Source: Physcomitrium patens
Lineage: Eukaryota; Streptophyta; Bryopsida; Funariales; Funariaceae
Assembly (NCBI RefSeq): GCF_000002425.4
Contig: NC_037255.1
Location: 2,115,847 to 2,179,846 of the forward strand
DNA: 64,000 nucleotides
Direction: 5' to 3'
Positions 1 to 9,990 of the stretch are shown here, one piece after another. Made by a program: the position numbers and the translations under genes. The notes under the pieces are model-generated. The model searched no databases. It worked only from the letters and a program-made list of their open reading frames with translations, and was not told the DNA's origin. Position 1 is the stretch's first letter, and every line of letters starts with the position of its first letter.

Positions 1-342
1 TTTTTGGTTTAATAAGAGATTTAAAATATATCGTACTAATTTGCAATGATTTTGGCTTTAATGAATAAGTTTCTAAAAACTTGGGACCTACTGTCATTAC
101 TTGATTTGTTCTTCTTCAATCAAATTTATCTTATTGATTCTTTTCAAATAGTTGATGGTTGCATGCAATAGCTTAAATAATAAATTATTTCAAAGAGTCT
201 ACTTTCAACATTGTTAATGATAAATCTTTGAAATTATCTTTAAACCATATCAAAATTGATTGATAAGAATTTTGTCATTTCATTCTACATAGCTAACAAG
301 GCTTTGGAATTCAATAGCATATATGATGGCCAATTATGATCT
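1..342. other. AT-rich stretch, nothing recognised
   Basis: I see no coding region, LTR or RNA gene in this stretch. It ends where a chromovirus LTR begins with TGTCACGG at 343. Confidence 0.5.
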
Positions 343-894
343 TGTCACGGCCATAATCATGTAAGCTAATAATTACATATAGAAATAGGTAGAAGTAAGT
401 AAAAGTAGATAAAAGTAAGTTAATTCTATAATATTTAATATAGATGCTTCCTAGAAACTTCCTAGACGCTGCTTTGACTTCATAGGTGTCTTTAATTGAC
501 TTTTTGGATTAGAAACGTGGTCAACAAGTTGGCCATGTGCCATACATGTTGTTAGCTTGAAGATCAAGCTAACTATGTGGCCCACACGTAGAAAAACTTG
601 CCTTGTAAGTCAAGGCATGTGTCCTACAAAGTCAACACATATTGGAGGTCCTATAGAACGTCGCCACGTAGCCCCTAGTTAGATAGTATATATAGAGACA
701 AGAGTGAAGGCTTCTTCACTCTTGTCAACTCCTTTCTTGCTTCTAGTCCAGGTTCAAGAGTCTTTAGTTTCTTGTCTTGTGGCAAAAGCCACTCTAGTTT
801 CCTTTTAATATATCTAATTATTTATATTTTGACTTCTTATATCGAGATAGCCTTTTGGTGTATATTTTCCCTCAACGAGTCTTTGTCCTTGACA
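343..894 (+). repeat. Family A chromovirus LTR (truncated element)
   Basis: This copy begins TGTCACGGCC and ends CTTGTCCTTGACA, like both LTRs of the intact element A (23534-24094 and 29364-29924). It keeps the TATA stretch (TATATATAGAG), the downstream GAAG/CTTC hairpin and the U3 palindrome. It is followed by the primer-binding leader, so it is the 5' LTR of an element whose body has been lost. No second LTR of this copy is in the window. Confidence 0.9.
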
Positions 895-945
895 GATTGA
901 CAAAAGTACACTTACAATATCAGAGCTTTGTTTTTTCTTGAGTAA
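895..945 (+). other. 5' leader stub with primer-binding region
   Basis: Sequence after the LTR matches the leader of element A, including the ATATCAGAGC motif that resembles the initiator-tRNA-Met primer-binding site, again about 20 bases inside the LTR end. Similarity stops near 945, which marks the truncation of this copy. Confidence 0.7.
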
Positions 946-959
946 GAATAAATATAATT

Positions 960-1460
960 ATATACAGTTCTTAGAATGAATTCAAACCGTAAAAGAGCAA
1001 TTAATTATTTTCTATCAAAGATACAAACAAAAAGAGAACACTTCTAGATAAAAGTGCATTTGTGAATTCAACTTGAATAAATCCATCATGGTATTGGAAA
1101 GGATGTAACCTTAGATAGAACTTGACTTGTTCTATTAAACTTCTCAAGTATATTAATTCTTGCCTCCCTTGTGCTTGTTGAAGTAATAATTTGTGGATTT
1201 GATTGTAAGATTGATCTTTTTGTTTCTTTCAACTACACAACTTGTTTATATAGACTTTAGACTTCTTCCATAGGTGTAGAAATAATGCTTCCATGATTGT
1301 TATTGGTGATGCATGAAATTTCCACTTTAGAAGTATTGACAAGCTTAAGAAGATTTAAAATAGTTACAAATCTATTCTTACTTCTACCAGGTGTAACATC
1401 CAAGATTTTTTCTTCTATTTTAAATAAATAAATAAATCCAAAAATCAAATAGAAGATAAT
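960..1460 (-). pseudogene. gag N-terminal relic (element G)
   Basis: Minus-strand translation of this stretch aligns with the gag start of element E (57227 onward). Shared pieces include SKNRF/KNKNRF, a VQLKE/LQLKE heptad-like segment, and the conserved EKF-x(2)-T segment that precedes the capsid domain. The N-terminus differs from that of A, B, C and D, so E and G are a separate gag lineage. It lies downstream, in minus orientation, of the LTR at 1675-2193. Together they form the 5' end of a truncated minus-strand element. Stops are present and the capsid core is missing. It abuts the truncated plus-strand copy at 343-945. Confidence 0.6.
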
Positions 1461-1674
1461 AATTTGTAACTTCTAATATTAAATATTTTTTTGATAATAA
1501 AATATAATCTATTTTTTTTAAGAAAAGAAAATCAAGGTTTAAAATACAAAGAATGTTAATTCAAAGGTGAGTAGTTTGCAACCTTTGAAATAAAAAAACA
1601 AAAATTGAGTAATCTCCATTTATTTCTAAAAATAAGAGATAAATAATGAATTAGAAATCTTATTAATTTATTAA

Positions 1675-2193
1675 GAAAAAGAATTTAAAAAAGATTTATA
1701 AATGAATGAGAAATAAATCAAAGAGAGGTGAAAAAATAGAAATAAGAAAGTAAATATATTTAATAAGAAATTAGAATAGCTATTGCCAAAGACTAAGAAG
1801 CTAGAGATTCTTAAAATTAGACTAGAAACAAAAAAAGAGTTGAAAAGAGTGAAGAAGGCTTCACTCTTACCTCTATATATACTATCTACCTAAAAGCTAT
1901 GTGGTAATGTTCTATAGGACCTCCAAAATATGTCTAACTTACAAGACAAATTTCCTATAGGTGTACCACATAGTTAGCTTGTAAAACAAGCTACTAATAC
2001 ATGCAGTACGTGACTAACTTGTTAGCCAAGTTTTTAACCTATCAATCACCTATAGAGATGCATAAAGATGAAAATATATCTATAAAGCTTCTAAGAAGTT
2101 TTTCTTTAAGATATCATCAAATTAATTTACTTTTATTTATTTCTACTTTTTCATATTACTTAAATAACTATTAAAATAAATACATTCATAAAA
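1675..2193 (-). repeat. Degraded chromovirus LTR (element G)
   Basis: This is a minus-strand LTR similar to the element C LTRs (18945-19494 and 39506-40055). It shares the AAAAAATAGAAATAA segment, GCTATTGCCAAA, the GAAAAGAGTGAAGAAGGCTT hairpin arm, a TATATATAC stretch, the TAGCTTG-N5-CAAGCTA palindrome, and CTACTTTTTC near the U3 end. Both termini are eroded, so the ends are approximate and I found no target-site duplication. Confidence 0.75.
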
Positions 2194-2194
2194 A

Positions 2195-2397
2195 TTTGGA
2201 AGCAAGAGTGAAGCCTTCTTTATTCTTCTCAATGCCTTTTTTATTCTTATTCTTATTTTAAGAATCTATGATCTTCTATCTTTGATAATAACCATTCTAG
2301 TTCTAATATAGTATTATTTTTGGATGAATATCTACCATTTTTAAGTGACATTAGAGTGTATTGAGGTTTTAATTGTTTGAGATTCATGTCCTTGAAA
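2195..2397 (+). repeat. Partial chromovirus LTR (R-U5 part)
   Basis: The sequence starts at the AAGAGTGAAGCC hairpin arm and runs through a U5-like segment to CATGTCCTTGA. It matches the second halves of the LTRs at 54247-54761 and 56428-56962. U3 is missing. It faces the minus LTR at 1675-2193 head to head. Confidence 0.55.
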
Positions 2398-2709
2398 CTA
2401 CCATGATATCACCAATCTGCACATTATTAACTTCTTCAATGGAATCTTTATCAATTATATCATTTTATTGATCAATCATATCTATAATTTCTTCTTTAGT
2501 AGGTATATAAGAATTCATGTGCATTTATAGTAAATCCAATTTCATTCTTTGTAGATATTAATGCTAGTTTTTTTCAATGAGGTAGTAACTTCTACTAACT
2601 CTTCTTCTGTATTGCTTCTTAAGCTTCTCTATTTCTCATGTTTGCTTCTTTTGCTTCCATATTGTCAAAAAAAAAAAAAAAATGTGTATTTTTGAAAAAT
2701 TCATGATTG
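2398..2709. other. AT-rich spacer
   Basis: No gene is recognised. It contains a poly-A run near 2668 and probably includes decayed 3' flank of the pogo-like transposon. I saw no terminal inverted repeats. Confidence 0.4.
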
Positions 2710-3142
2710 TTGATGCAATAGCTCTAATATGTTAAGTATTCTCTAGCATTGTTACAAATTGACACACATCAATATCTTTTCTTTTAATTTCTATAAAAAA
2801 ATCTATGTGATGTTGAATCAACCACTTATAATATTGAGCTTTGAATGATTGATTAATTCTTACATTTATAGATTGGAATCTACTTGTAGTATTTGGAGGT
2901 AAGAATTTAAGTCTAGTCACCTTTTATTGTGTATATACATTAGATACTTGGTGACATGAAAAATTATCAACCAATTATAACATTTTTTTTCCTATTCATC
3001 AACCATCATCGTATTAAAATCAAACATAAATTTTTGAAATACACTTGTAGTAATTTAAACTTTTTTTATTTGCAAACCACTTAATCCTAAGGTTATTTGG
3101 ATTGAGATCGTGCCTATATGAAAATGCTTAAAGCTTCATACA
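2710..3142 (-). pseudogene. pogo/Tigger-like DDE_1 transposase relic, C-terminal half
   Basis: Minus-strand frames show the hallmarks of the DDE_1 (pogo/CENP-B-like) transposase. A DNFSCH segment around the second catalytic Asp is followed by TRLKFLPPNTTS-x-FQS and INQSFKAQYYK, the usual LPPNTTS...LQP...FK..Y block. Frameshifts and stops interrupt it. Chromovirus B was inserted into this gene with a near-perfect 5-bp duplication (ATACA at 3138-3142, ATATA at 9219-9223). The N-terminal half continues at 9219. The family cuts and pastes DNA at TA dinucleotides; this copy is dead. The ends of the original transposon were not found. Confidence 0.7.
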
Positions 3143-3510
3143 TGTCACGGACACAGAAATAAAGACTCGAGATCTAACAAGAAGTTTAGGAAGAACTGGC
3201 AAGAATTAGATTAATCACATGAGAACAACACCAGAGAGGTGAGCTAGAGCTCCAAGAGATGTGTTGTCGAGACTGAAGAACTCTTCAGCCTCGATTCCAA
3301 TATATACTTCTATTTAGGAAGCTTCTCAAGAAACTTCTATCAACTAGGAAGCTTCTAGAAGGTTCCAGAGACTTGCTTCTAGAAGGTTGAAGAAACTTAT
3401 CTTTAGAAGGTTCTAAGGACTATGTCTCTAATATCTTCTACCAACTAAAAAGCTTCTAGAAGGTTCTAGAAACTTGTCTCTAAAAGGTTCTAAGGATTAT
3501 GTCCCTAACA
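3143..3510 (-). repeat. Element B 3' LTR
   Basis: The 368-bp copy pairs with 8827-9218. It contains perfect heat-shock-like modules at 3348-3365 (GAAGCTTCTAGAAGGTTC) and 3454-3471, a TATA stretch on the minus strand and the hairpin at 3268-3293. On the plus strand it begins TGTCACGG and ends CTAACA. It lacks one 24-bp repeat unit present in the other LTR. Confidence 0.92.
3268..3293 (-). other. Hairpin next to TATA in element B 3' LTR
   Basis: The arms CGAGACTGAAG and CTTCAGCCTCG (plus strand) form an 11-bp stem with one wobble-type mismatch and a 4-nt loop. Position and apex (GAAG-NNNN-CTTC) match the hairpin of the unrelated family A LTR. Confidence 0.6.
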
Positions 3511-3557
3511 TCACCCCCTCCTTTAGCTTCGAGGTCTCTGAGAAGCAATGTTGTTGA

Positions 3558-3911
3558 TCAGTACCAACGCAAGAAAATGAAGATCTGTCGCATAACGTCT
3601 GTTATGAACTCCAACTGTTGTTGACAAGGCAAGTGGTTCATCGGCCCTTGAAGCCAACGGTAGTGGCCCACTCCTTTAACTTCTGATCAAGCATGAACTT
3701 CCGTGTCCTCATTATAAAATTGTCCTGCAAACATGCCTTCTGGCTGACCATCGTAAGCAGGCTCGGACTCAAATACAATCACTAGTGATCGGTTACTCGG
3801 TATCCTCCGTCATCGTCATAGTGTAGGCGGTTCTTCATCTCGGAGTCGCCTTCGTGAGTTGGTCGGTTGGGATAATCAGACTGGTATATTATCTATCTCT
3901 TGGCTATCCAT
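3558..3911 (-). pseudogene. ORF3 relic of element B (downstream of chromodomain)
   Basis: Reading the minus strand from an ATG at 3911 gives one uninterrupted frame of 118 codons up to TGA at 3560-3558, broken by four internal TGA codons. The product aligns with ORF3 of element A (28900-29322). Shared features are MDSQ/MESQ at the start, LSQP followed by an Arg-rich stretch and RDE, a [SC]LVI-[VL] segment, and near the C-terminus GVGHYRWLQGPMNHL against GMGHYRWLRGPINHL. One internal TGA sits where A has a Trp codon. It lies 164 bp beyond the chromodomain stop. Function is unknown, and I see no membrane segment, zinc finger or enzyme motif. Its conservation between families with unrelated LTRs argues that it was a real protein. 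Confidence 0.75.
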
Positions 3912-4075
3912 ATCAGAAGACCAAACTATATCTACTAAAAAAATTCTATTTTATCTTGGAGAAAATAACTACATCAACTACGAATTTTGGTGGTGCTCTC
4001 TCCCTTTTTTATATTCTTGGGTGAGCAAGCTTAAGAGGGAAGCTATCATCAAATCGGCTTAGGTTTATGAGGATG

Positions 4076-7000
4076 TTATTGATGAAACTCCTGTACCTTT
4101 TGCAATGCATTGGCAAGATTTTCAGCTGGCTCCCACGTTTGTTCATTAATGTCATAGCCGCACCAATGAACAAGATACTCCAACTTGCCCCACCTTCGTC
4201 GTGAATCTAATACCTTTTCAACCTCGTATTCCTCGTGGTTCTCGATCTCAATATTAGGTGGCGGACATTGTACTCTTCCAGGAAAAGACGACTCTCGATA
4301 AGGCTCCAACAGAGAAACATGAAAGACTGGATGTACCTTCATAAAAGCCGGTAATTCCAAATAGTACACCACTGGATTGATTTGCTTCTGGATGATAAAT
4401 GGTCCCAATCTTCGATAGTCCAACTTATCACATGGTCGCTTGGTCTTGATATTCCGTCGAAGAAGCCATGCCTTATCTCCAATTTTGAAAGTAGGTGCTT
4501 GATTCCGAAATCTATCTGCAGACGCCTTGTAAGATTCTTGAGCGGATTGTAATTGAAGCTTCAACGTATTTTGAAGCTCTGATAGTTGTTTCGCAAATCC
4601 TTCAGCTACTGGATTATTATTTGTTGACGGACTCAATAAATCAAGCTTCGGATGATACCCATAGTTGGAAAAGAATGGTGTGTATTGAGTCGACGCATGG
4701 AGGGTGTTGTTATATGCAAACTTGGCTAGCGGCAGATATGTGGTCCAATCGTCTTACTGATAATTGATACTGCATCATAAATATTGTTCCAAGACTTAGT
4801 TCACCCGTTCCATTTGGCCGTCAGTTTGAAGATGAAAAGCCGAAGAAAGCTTCATATCCACCTTCAGTATCTCAAAGAGAGATCTCCAAAACTTTGATAC
4901 GAATTAGATTCCTCGATCTGATACGATATCATCTGGTAGTCCATGATATCGATACACATTATCGAGAAAGAGCTGTGCTGTGACTTCACTTGACGATGTC
5001 TTCTTGCAAGGAACAAAGTGCACCATCTTTGTAAGCCGATCTACCACGACAAAGATGCTGTCAAATGAGTTCGATGATGGAAGGTCCGTGATGAAGTCCA
5101 TGGAAATTGAAGACTATGGTCGACGTGGAATCGGTAATGGCTGTAGGAGTCCATAAGGGCGATGCCGAGGATTCTTGGATCTTGAACAGATGTCGCAGGA
5201 GAGGACAAAATCTTTCACATCCTTCCACATTTGGGGCCACCAAAAATCTCGAGAAATAAGCTCCAAGGTCTTGTTGAATCCAAAATGTCCCGCAGTTGGA
5301 AAATCGTGGCGAGATTGAAGAACTCTTAGTCGTGCTGGTCCTTTTGGAATATACAACCGCTCCTGAAAGTATAAAAGATCTCCCTCCACCTTGAATTTTT
5401 CATCATTGGCACGCTGCTTGATATCAATGGCTCTTGAATCTTTAATAGCTGCGGTACGTACCTGATTCAAGAAGTCAACATGAATTGACACAATAGTAGC
5501 ACAAAGCGGAAATTACTCTGGCTTCAATAATGTCGTACATTGTTGATCAAACACTGCTTCTCTAGCCTTTGGTACAAGATACGATCTCCTTGATAAGGCA
5601 TCAGATAGTCCTTGCTGCTTTCTAGGTCGATAAGTGATAACAAAATTGAACCTAGATAGCAACATACTCCACCGAGCTTGATGTCAATTTAAAACTCGAG
5701 CCGACATGAAATACTCCAAATTCTTGTGATCTGTGTATACGGTCACTGGGTGTGCAGCTCCTTCAAGAAAATGATGCCATTCTTGGAAAGAATCCACTAT
5801 AGAAAGAAGTTCCTTATCGTGGATCTTATAATTGATTTCACCAGCAGAGAACTTTCAAGAGTAGAATGCAACTGGATGGAGCTTCTTGTCTTCTCTCATT
5901 TGTGAAAGTACAGCTCTCAAAGCAAAATCCAAAGCATCAGTTTCTAAATGAAAGGCCTTTGTAAAGTTTGGATGTACCAAGATTGGAGCCGTAGTAAATG
6001 CCGTCTTCAGGTCTTGAAATGCCTTTTCGGCTAGAGGTCCCCATTCCAGCTTATCCTTATATGTCAATCGAGTGAGAGGGGCAGCAACTTGAGAGTAATT
6101 CTTGATGAAGATCCGATAGAAGTTGGCAAAGCCAAGAAAACATTGTATGTCTCTCACCGTCTTCGAAACCTCCCAAGACACGATTGCTTCCACCTTCTTG
6201 GGATCCATCTTCAAACCTTGCGTAGTCGCAACGAACTCCAAAAACTCCATCTCTATTTGGTGAAATAAACACTTCTCCAACTTGGCATATAGTCCTCGCT
6301 CACGTAGTTTCTCGAAGACCAAACGAACGTGCTTTTCATGCTCTTCCTCATTTTTGGAGAATATCAGAATATCATCCAAATAGATGATAACAAAATCGTC
6401 AAGGTATTCTCGAAAAATATCATTCATCATATGTTGAAAGACCGCTCGAGCATTGATAAGACCAAAGGGCATGACATTATACTCAAAATGGCCATACCTT
6501 GTACGGAACGCTGTCTTCCACTCATCTCCTTCCTTGATTCGTACGAGGTTGTAAGCTCCCTTTAGATCAATTTTTGTAAAAATCCTTGCACGTCCAAGTT
6601 GTTCTAAGAGACCAGAAATCAAGGGTAACAGGTAACGATTCTTTTTTGTTATCTTGTTGAGGCCTCGATAGTCCACGCACATCCGTAATGAGCCATCTTT
6701 CTTCTTCACAAATAAGATGGGTGTTCCAGCTGACGATTTTGAATGACGGATGAAGTTCTTGGCTAGATTCTCGTTGATGTACTTCCGCAACTCCACCAAC
6801 TCCGTCTACGATAGATTGTAGATTGGGCCAAAAGGCAGTTGTGCTCCTTCCTGTAAGTCTATGGCGCAATCATATGGTCTGTGTTCCGGTAGCATGTCCG
6901 CATTTTTTTTTGAAACACATCTTTAAAATCCTTATATTGCTCCGGTATACTTGTTGTCGAGATCTTCTCTCCGATAGTTGGAGCCGCATAAATGACAAAC

Positions 7001-7522
7001 GGTGTGCCTTCCTTGCACGATCTTATAAATGCTCTTGCTCCAATAAATAAGGATTTCTTTATTTGGGGTTTTCTACTAGGCTTGCTCTTGGGTGGTTTTG
7101 TTGGAAATGTCATCTTTCGCAACTTCCAATGTATGGATGGATTATGCTTTTCCAACCAGGAAAGATGAAGAATAACAGAATTTGATAGGATTCTAATAAT
7201 ATTGAAAATAATATGACTACTATGGTCTTTAAATGTCACTTCTATAGGTTCTGATTCATGGATGACACTACCACACAATAAAAGTCGCCCATCTATGACC
7301 TCAACGTGAACAGGTTTGGATTTTTGTACTAAAGGTATCTTATGATGCTTTGCAAATTCTTCGTCTAAGAAACAAGCAGATGCTCTTGAATCTAATAATG
7401 CTAAGATTCTTAGTTTCTAAGGGCCAATAAGCAAAGGGATTGTAAAACAAAGGGCAGATTGAGCGGAAAGAAAGGAACCTGGTTGTTGTTACGATATTTC
7501 ACTGTCTAGTCACACGGTTCCT
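4076..7522 (-). pseudogene. pol of element B (PR-RT-RNaseH-INT-chromodomain), broken
   Basis: Minus-strand pol, about 3.4 kb. In order it has: protease near 7410 with LLDSRAS, where the catalytic DSG glycine is Arg; the RT entry segment and RT (6799-5855) with IIYLDDILIFSKN and FGL; RNase H with LETDA and TDHKNLEYF; the integrase zinc finger with CDICSRSK (5491-5114); the integrase core with DFITDL and VVVDRLTKM; and integrase C-term plus chromodomain (4636-4076) with [22 protein letters not shown] and TWEPAENL. Breaks include a 1-base change in an A-run near 6905 and in-frame stops at RT entry, RNase H and integrase, most from CAG, CAA or CGA. The chromodomain of such elements binds methylated histones and directs insertion. 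It cannot be translated as one protein now. Confidence 0.92.
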
Positions 7523-8546
7523 ATTGTGGCTGGGCATCCTCGTTTTCCTGAACAAACGTGCCTCTAGTCTTAACAATACGTCGATTTTGCTTTTTGGGAC
7601 AGTTTCCAACTTTGTGGCCTTCTTCACCGTAATACAAGCATAGACCTTCTTCCATACGCCGCTTTTTTTCTTCTAGAGTAAGGGATTTGACACGTACCGC
7701 ATCAATTTGCATGTCTTCTACCTCTGAATGTGAATTCACGCTGCTTATCGATATAGTTGGGGCATGGCGAACCGTATGTTGTCTTGAACGTTGGTCTTGG
7801 CGGCGTTGGAATAGGCGATTATCGTACTTTACAGCTTGGCTAATAGCTTCGTTGAGCGTTTGCGGATCAGGAAGAGTTAACAACAAATCCTTCATATCAT
7901 CCCTTAAACCGCAGTAGAATTGACTTATCAAAGCTTCTTCGTCCAAATTGATGCCGCATGCTAATTGCCTGAAGTCCGATGCATAGACTGATGTAGAGCG
8001 CATCCCTTGTCGTAGTGACCGGATCTTTGTTGTAGCCCATCGAACCTTTTCGTGTTCACCAAATGCTTCCGCAAACGCCTCCAAAAAGGTTTCAAAGTTG
8101 TTTAGTATGGACGATCGTTTCTCAAACAAAGGAGCAAACCATGATAGAGCTTGCCCTGTAAGTAAGGTTCCAATAAGCTCAACACGTGACTCCTCCGTTG
8201 GATAACGTTCGGGCTGTAAAATTGTTATCAAACTGATTTGGTTAACGAATCTTCAAAACTTGGAATGCGTACCATCGAACTTGTCCGAAAGACTAACTTG
8301 GGGCTCCTTATGTTGTAGAACCAACGGTGCTTGTCGAACCTGAGACAAAGTTCCTTCTCCAAGTACAGAAGTTTGAGGCTGGTGCAACCTAGATTGTGCC
8401 ATCCCAGATGCTCCATCATTATGAAGCCTTGTCACGACTCCTTCAATCTGTGTAGTTCTTTGCGATAACGTAGCGAGGGCATTCATGATAGCATTCAACT
8501 TGGACTCCGAACTTTCCGTCATACTAATGTCTTGGCCCACCGCCAT
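7521..8546 (-). pseudogene. gag of element B
   Basis: ATG at 8546, stop TAG at 7523-7521, 342 codons in one frame with a single internal TGA (8255-8253) at a position that is Arg in element A. The N-terminal part has a coiled-coil-like segment (SKLNAIMNALATL). The Retrotrans_gag capsid region contains GTLLTGQALSWFAPL and ISQFYCGL. The C-terminal zinc knuckle reads CLYYGEEGHKVGNC, so the second Cys of the CCHC box is Tyr and zinc binding should be lost. The terminal CAATAG, shared with A and D, overlaps the pol frame. Confidence 0.9.
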
Positions 8547-8590
8547 TCTAAGACAAGGACAGAAATGACTCTACAAGAAGACAATATTGG

Positions 8591-8620
8591 TTTAGAGGAG
8601 GGTACTCTGCAACCTCTAAA
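8591..8620 (-). other. Leader hairpin, copy proximal to gag
   Basis: Perfect 8-bp inverted repeat TTTAGAGG...CCTCTAAA with a 14-nt loop. On the minus strand the loop reads TTGCAGAGTACCCT, a variant of the conserved TTGCGGATTACCC loop. It lies about 45 bases before the gag ATG. It is the second of two tandem modules with period 114 bp. Confidence 0.7.
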
Positions 8621-8704
8621 ATGCCTTAAGAGCTTCAAGAAAAGGGGTAATCCACTCTCTCCAAGAAGAATAAGACTCCAATATTGTAACAAAAGAAGTA
8701 TCAG

Positions 8705-8734
8705 TTTAGAGGAGGGTAATCCGCAACCTCTAAA
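8705..8734 (-). other. Leader hairpin, copy distal to gag
   Basis: Perfect 8-bp stem TTTAGAGG/CCTCTAAA. Its minus-strand loop TTGCGGATTACCCT is identical in its core to that of element A. A separate copy of GGATTACCCC lies just upstream in transcription order (plus strand 8758-8767), as in element A. Confidence 0.75.
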
Positions 8735-8984
8735 ATGCTAGTACACTTCCAAGTAGAGGGGTAATCCACACTCTAACAAAGAAGAAACTAGCTATGATAT
8801 CTGAGGTGAGTGCAGTCTCAACAAACTATCACGGATACAAAAATATAGACTCAAGATCTAACAAGAAGTTTAGGAAGAACTGGCAAGAATTAGATTAATC
8901 AGATGAGAACCTCACCAGAGAGGTGAGCTAGAGCTCCAAGAGATGTGTTGTCAAGACTGAAGAACTCTTCAGCCTCGATTCCAA

Positions 8985-8990
8985 TATATA
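8985..8990 (-). promoter_or_regulatory. TATA box of element B 5' LTR
   Basis: TATATA lies about 70 bp downstream, in transcription direction, of the heat-shock-element cluster and directly before the hairpin. That is the place expected for the retrotransposon promoter. The start site would then fall near 8955-8960. Confidence 0.6.
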
Positions 8991-9060
8991 CTTCTATTTA
9001 GGAAGCTTCTCAAGCAACTTCTACCAACTAAGAAGCTTCTAAAAGGTTCCAGAGACTTGC

Positions 9061-9179
9061 TTCTTGAAGGTTCTAGAAACTTATCTTTAGAAGATTCTAA
9101 GGACTATGTCTCTAATATCTTCTACCAACTAAGAAGCTTCTAGAAGGTTCCAGAGACTTGCTTCTAGAAGGTTCTAGAA
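9061..9179. promoter_or_regulatory. Cluster of three perfect heat-shock elements
   Basis: Plant heat-shock factors bind alternating GAA and TTC blocks spaced by two bases. Three four-module sites are perfect here: 9061-9078 (TTC-GAA-TTC-GAA), 9133-9150 (GAAGCTTCTAGAAGGTTC) and 9162-9179 (TTCTAGAAGGTTCTAGAA). Partial sites flank them. They lie 70-195 bp upstream of the LTR TATA box, as in the heat-activated copia element ONSEN. Heat induction itself is inferred. Confidence 0.75.
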
Positions 9180-9218
9180 ACTTGTCTCTAGAAGGTTCTA
9201 AGGATTATGTCACTAACA

Positions 9219-9445
9219 ATATATTTATTGATAACCATAGGATTTTTTTTGATAATACCATCAACATTTGGAGTCAATGTAATAATAATGCATTCCTTCT
9301 CTTTCTTCTTTCCAAACAACTTTGTAGCAAGTGTAAGATTTTATTCAATTCTATGAAAAAATTCCATCTTATACATATTGAATATGTTAGAAAGAACATA
9401 TTAAAATACAATTTTAAAAATTTCTTCTATCTTTTTTAAGTCATC
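9219..9445 (-). pseudogene. pogo/Tigger-like transposase relic, N-terminal half
   Basis: Minus-strand frames resemble the first catalytic region of DDE_1 transposases. An IFNMYKMEFFHRIE segment stands where the family has a D-E-T-G-x-F-F core. It is followed by TLATKLFGKKKEKE and then a frameshifted TLTPNVDG segment with P-x-VI-x-K. It continues into 2710-3142 across the element B insertion. Stops and frameshifts make it dead. Confidence 0.65.
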
Positions 9446-9990
9446 ACAAAAGTATTAGAAGATGCATCATTTCTATGATAAGTATATTCTTTGATATAAA
9501 ATCTTTTTTTGAATCACAATATTTAGGAATGTTCTATCACAACATCATAACATTGCTAAATCCTCAAATGATAGAACATTAAAATAAAAAGAAGGTGATA
9601 CAAGAGAGTCCAAAGTTTAAATTCCAAATATGTTGATGGAATTTGTAGCTAATAATGTTTAGATGATGTGGAATAAGTAATGCATGATGTGGAATGGGTG
9701 ATGTGGAAGATACTTTGAACTATATATAATATTACAAATGCCAACCATAATATTATCTATACATGATGGACTTAATTTAATTTCATTCAAGCTATAAAAT
9801 TTCATAGCCTCACTTTCATCCAAATTAATACTTATTGAGGTGAATTCATTGAAGAGGGGAGCATAATTTTTATAAATTTTCTAAACAACTAACAATTAAC
9901 ACCTAGTAGTGTATTTTCTTGGATTTTTTTTGGGAAGCCCAATTTTCCTTAACACATATGCGATTTAAACACTCATCTGAGTAACACATA
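9446..9990. other. AT-rich stretch
   Basis: No gene is recognised. It may hold more of the decayed pogo-like transposon upstream of its catalytic domain, but I could not align it with confidence. Base composition changes sharply at about 9990. Confidence 0.4.

Larger units (their letters stand above)
3143..9218 (-). mobile_element. Element B: Ty3/gypsy chromovirus, both LTRs
   Basis: This is a complete but inactivated LTR retrotransposon of about 6.1 kb on the minus strand. In transcription order it has the 5' LTR (9218-8827), leader with two hairpin modules, gag, pol (protease, RT, RNase H, integrase, chromodomain), an ORF3 relic and the 3' LTR (3510-3143). LTRs begin and end TG...CA apart from one mutated terminal dinucleotide. 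They differ at about 20 sites by eye (about 5%) plus a 24-bp repeat-unit difference. TSD is ATACA/ATATA. LTR sequence is unrelated to family A, although gag, pol and ORF3 are homologous. Confidence 0.92.
8827..9218 (-). repeat. Element B 5' LTR (promoter LTR)
   Basis: The 392-bp copy pairs with 3143-3510. On the minus strand U3 begins at 9218, passes through the heat-shock-element cluster (9179-9061), reaches a TATA box (8990-8985), then the hairpin (8977-8952) and U5. It is followed by the leader. The terminal dinucleotide is TATC instead of TGTC on the plus strand. Confidence 0.92.
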
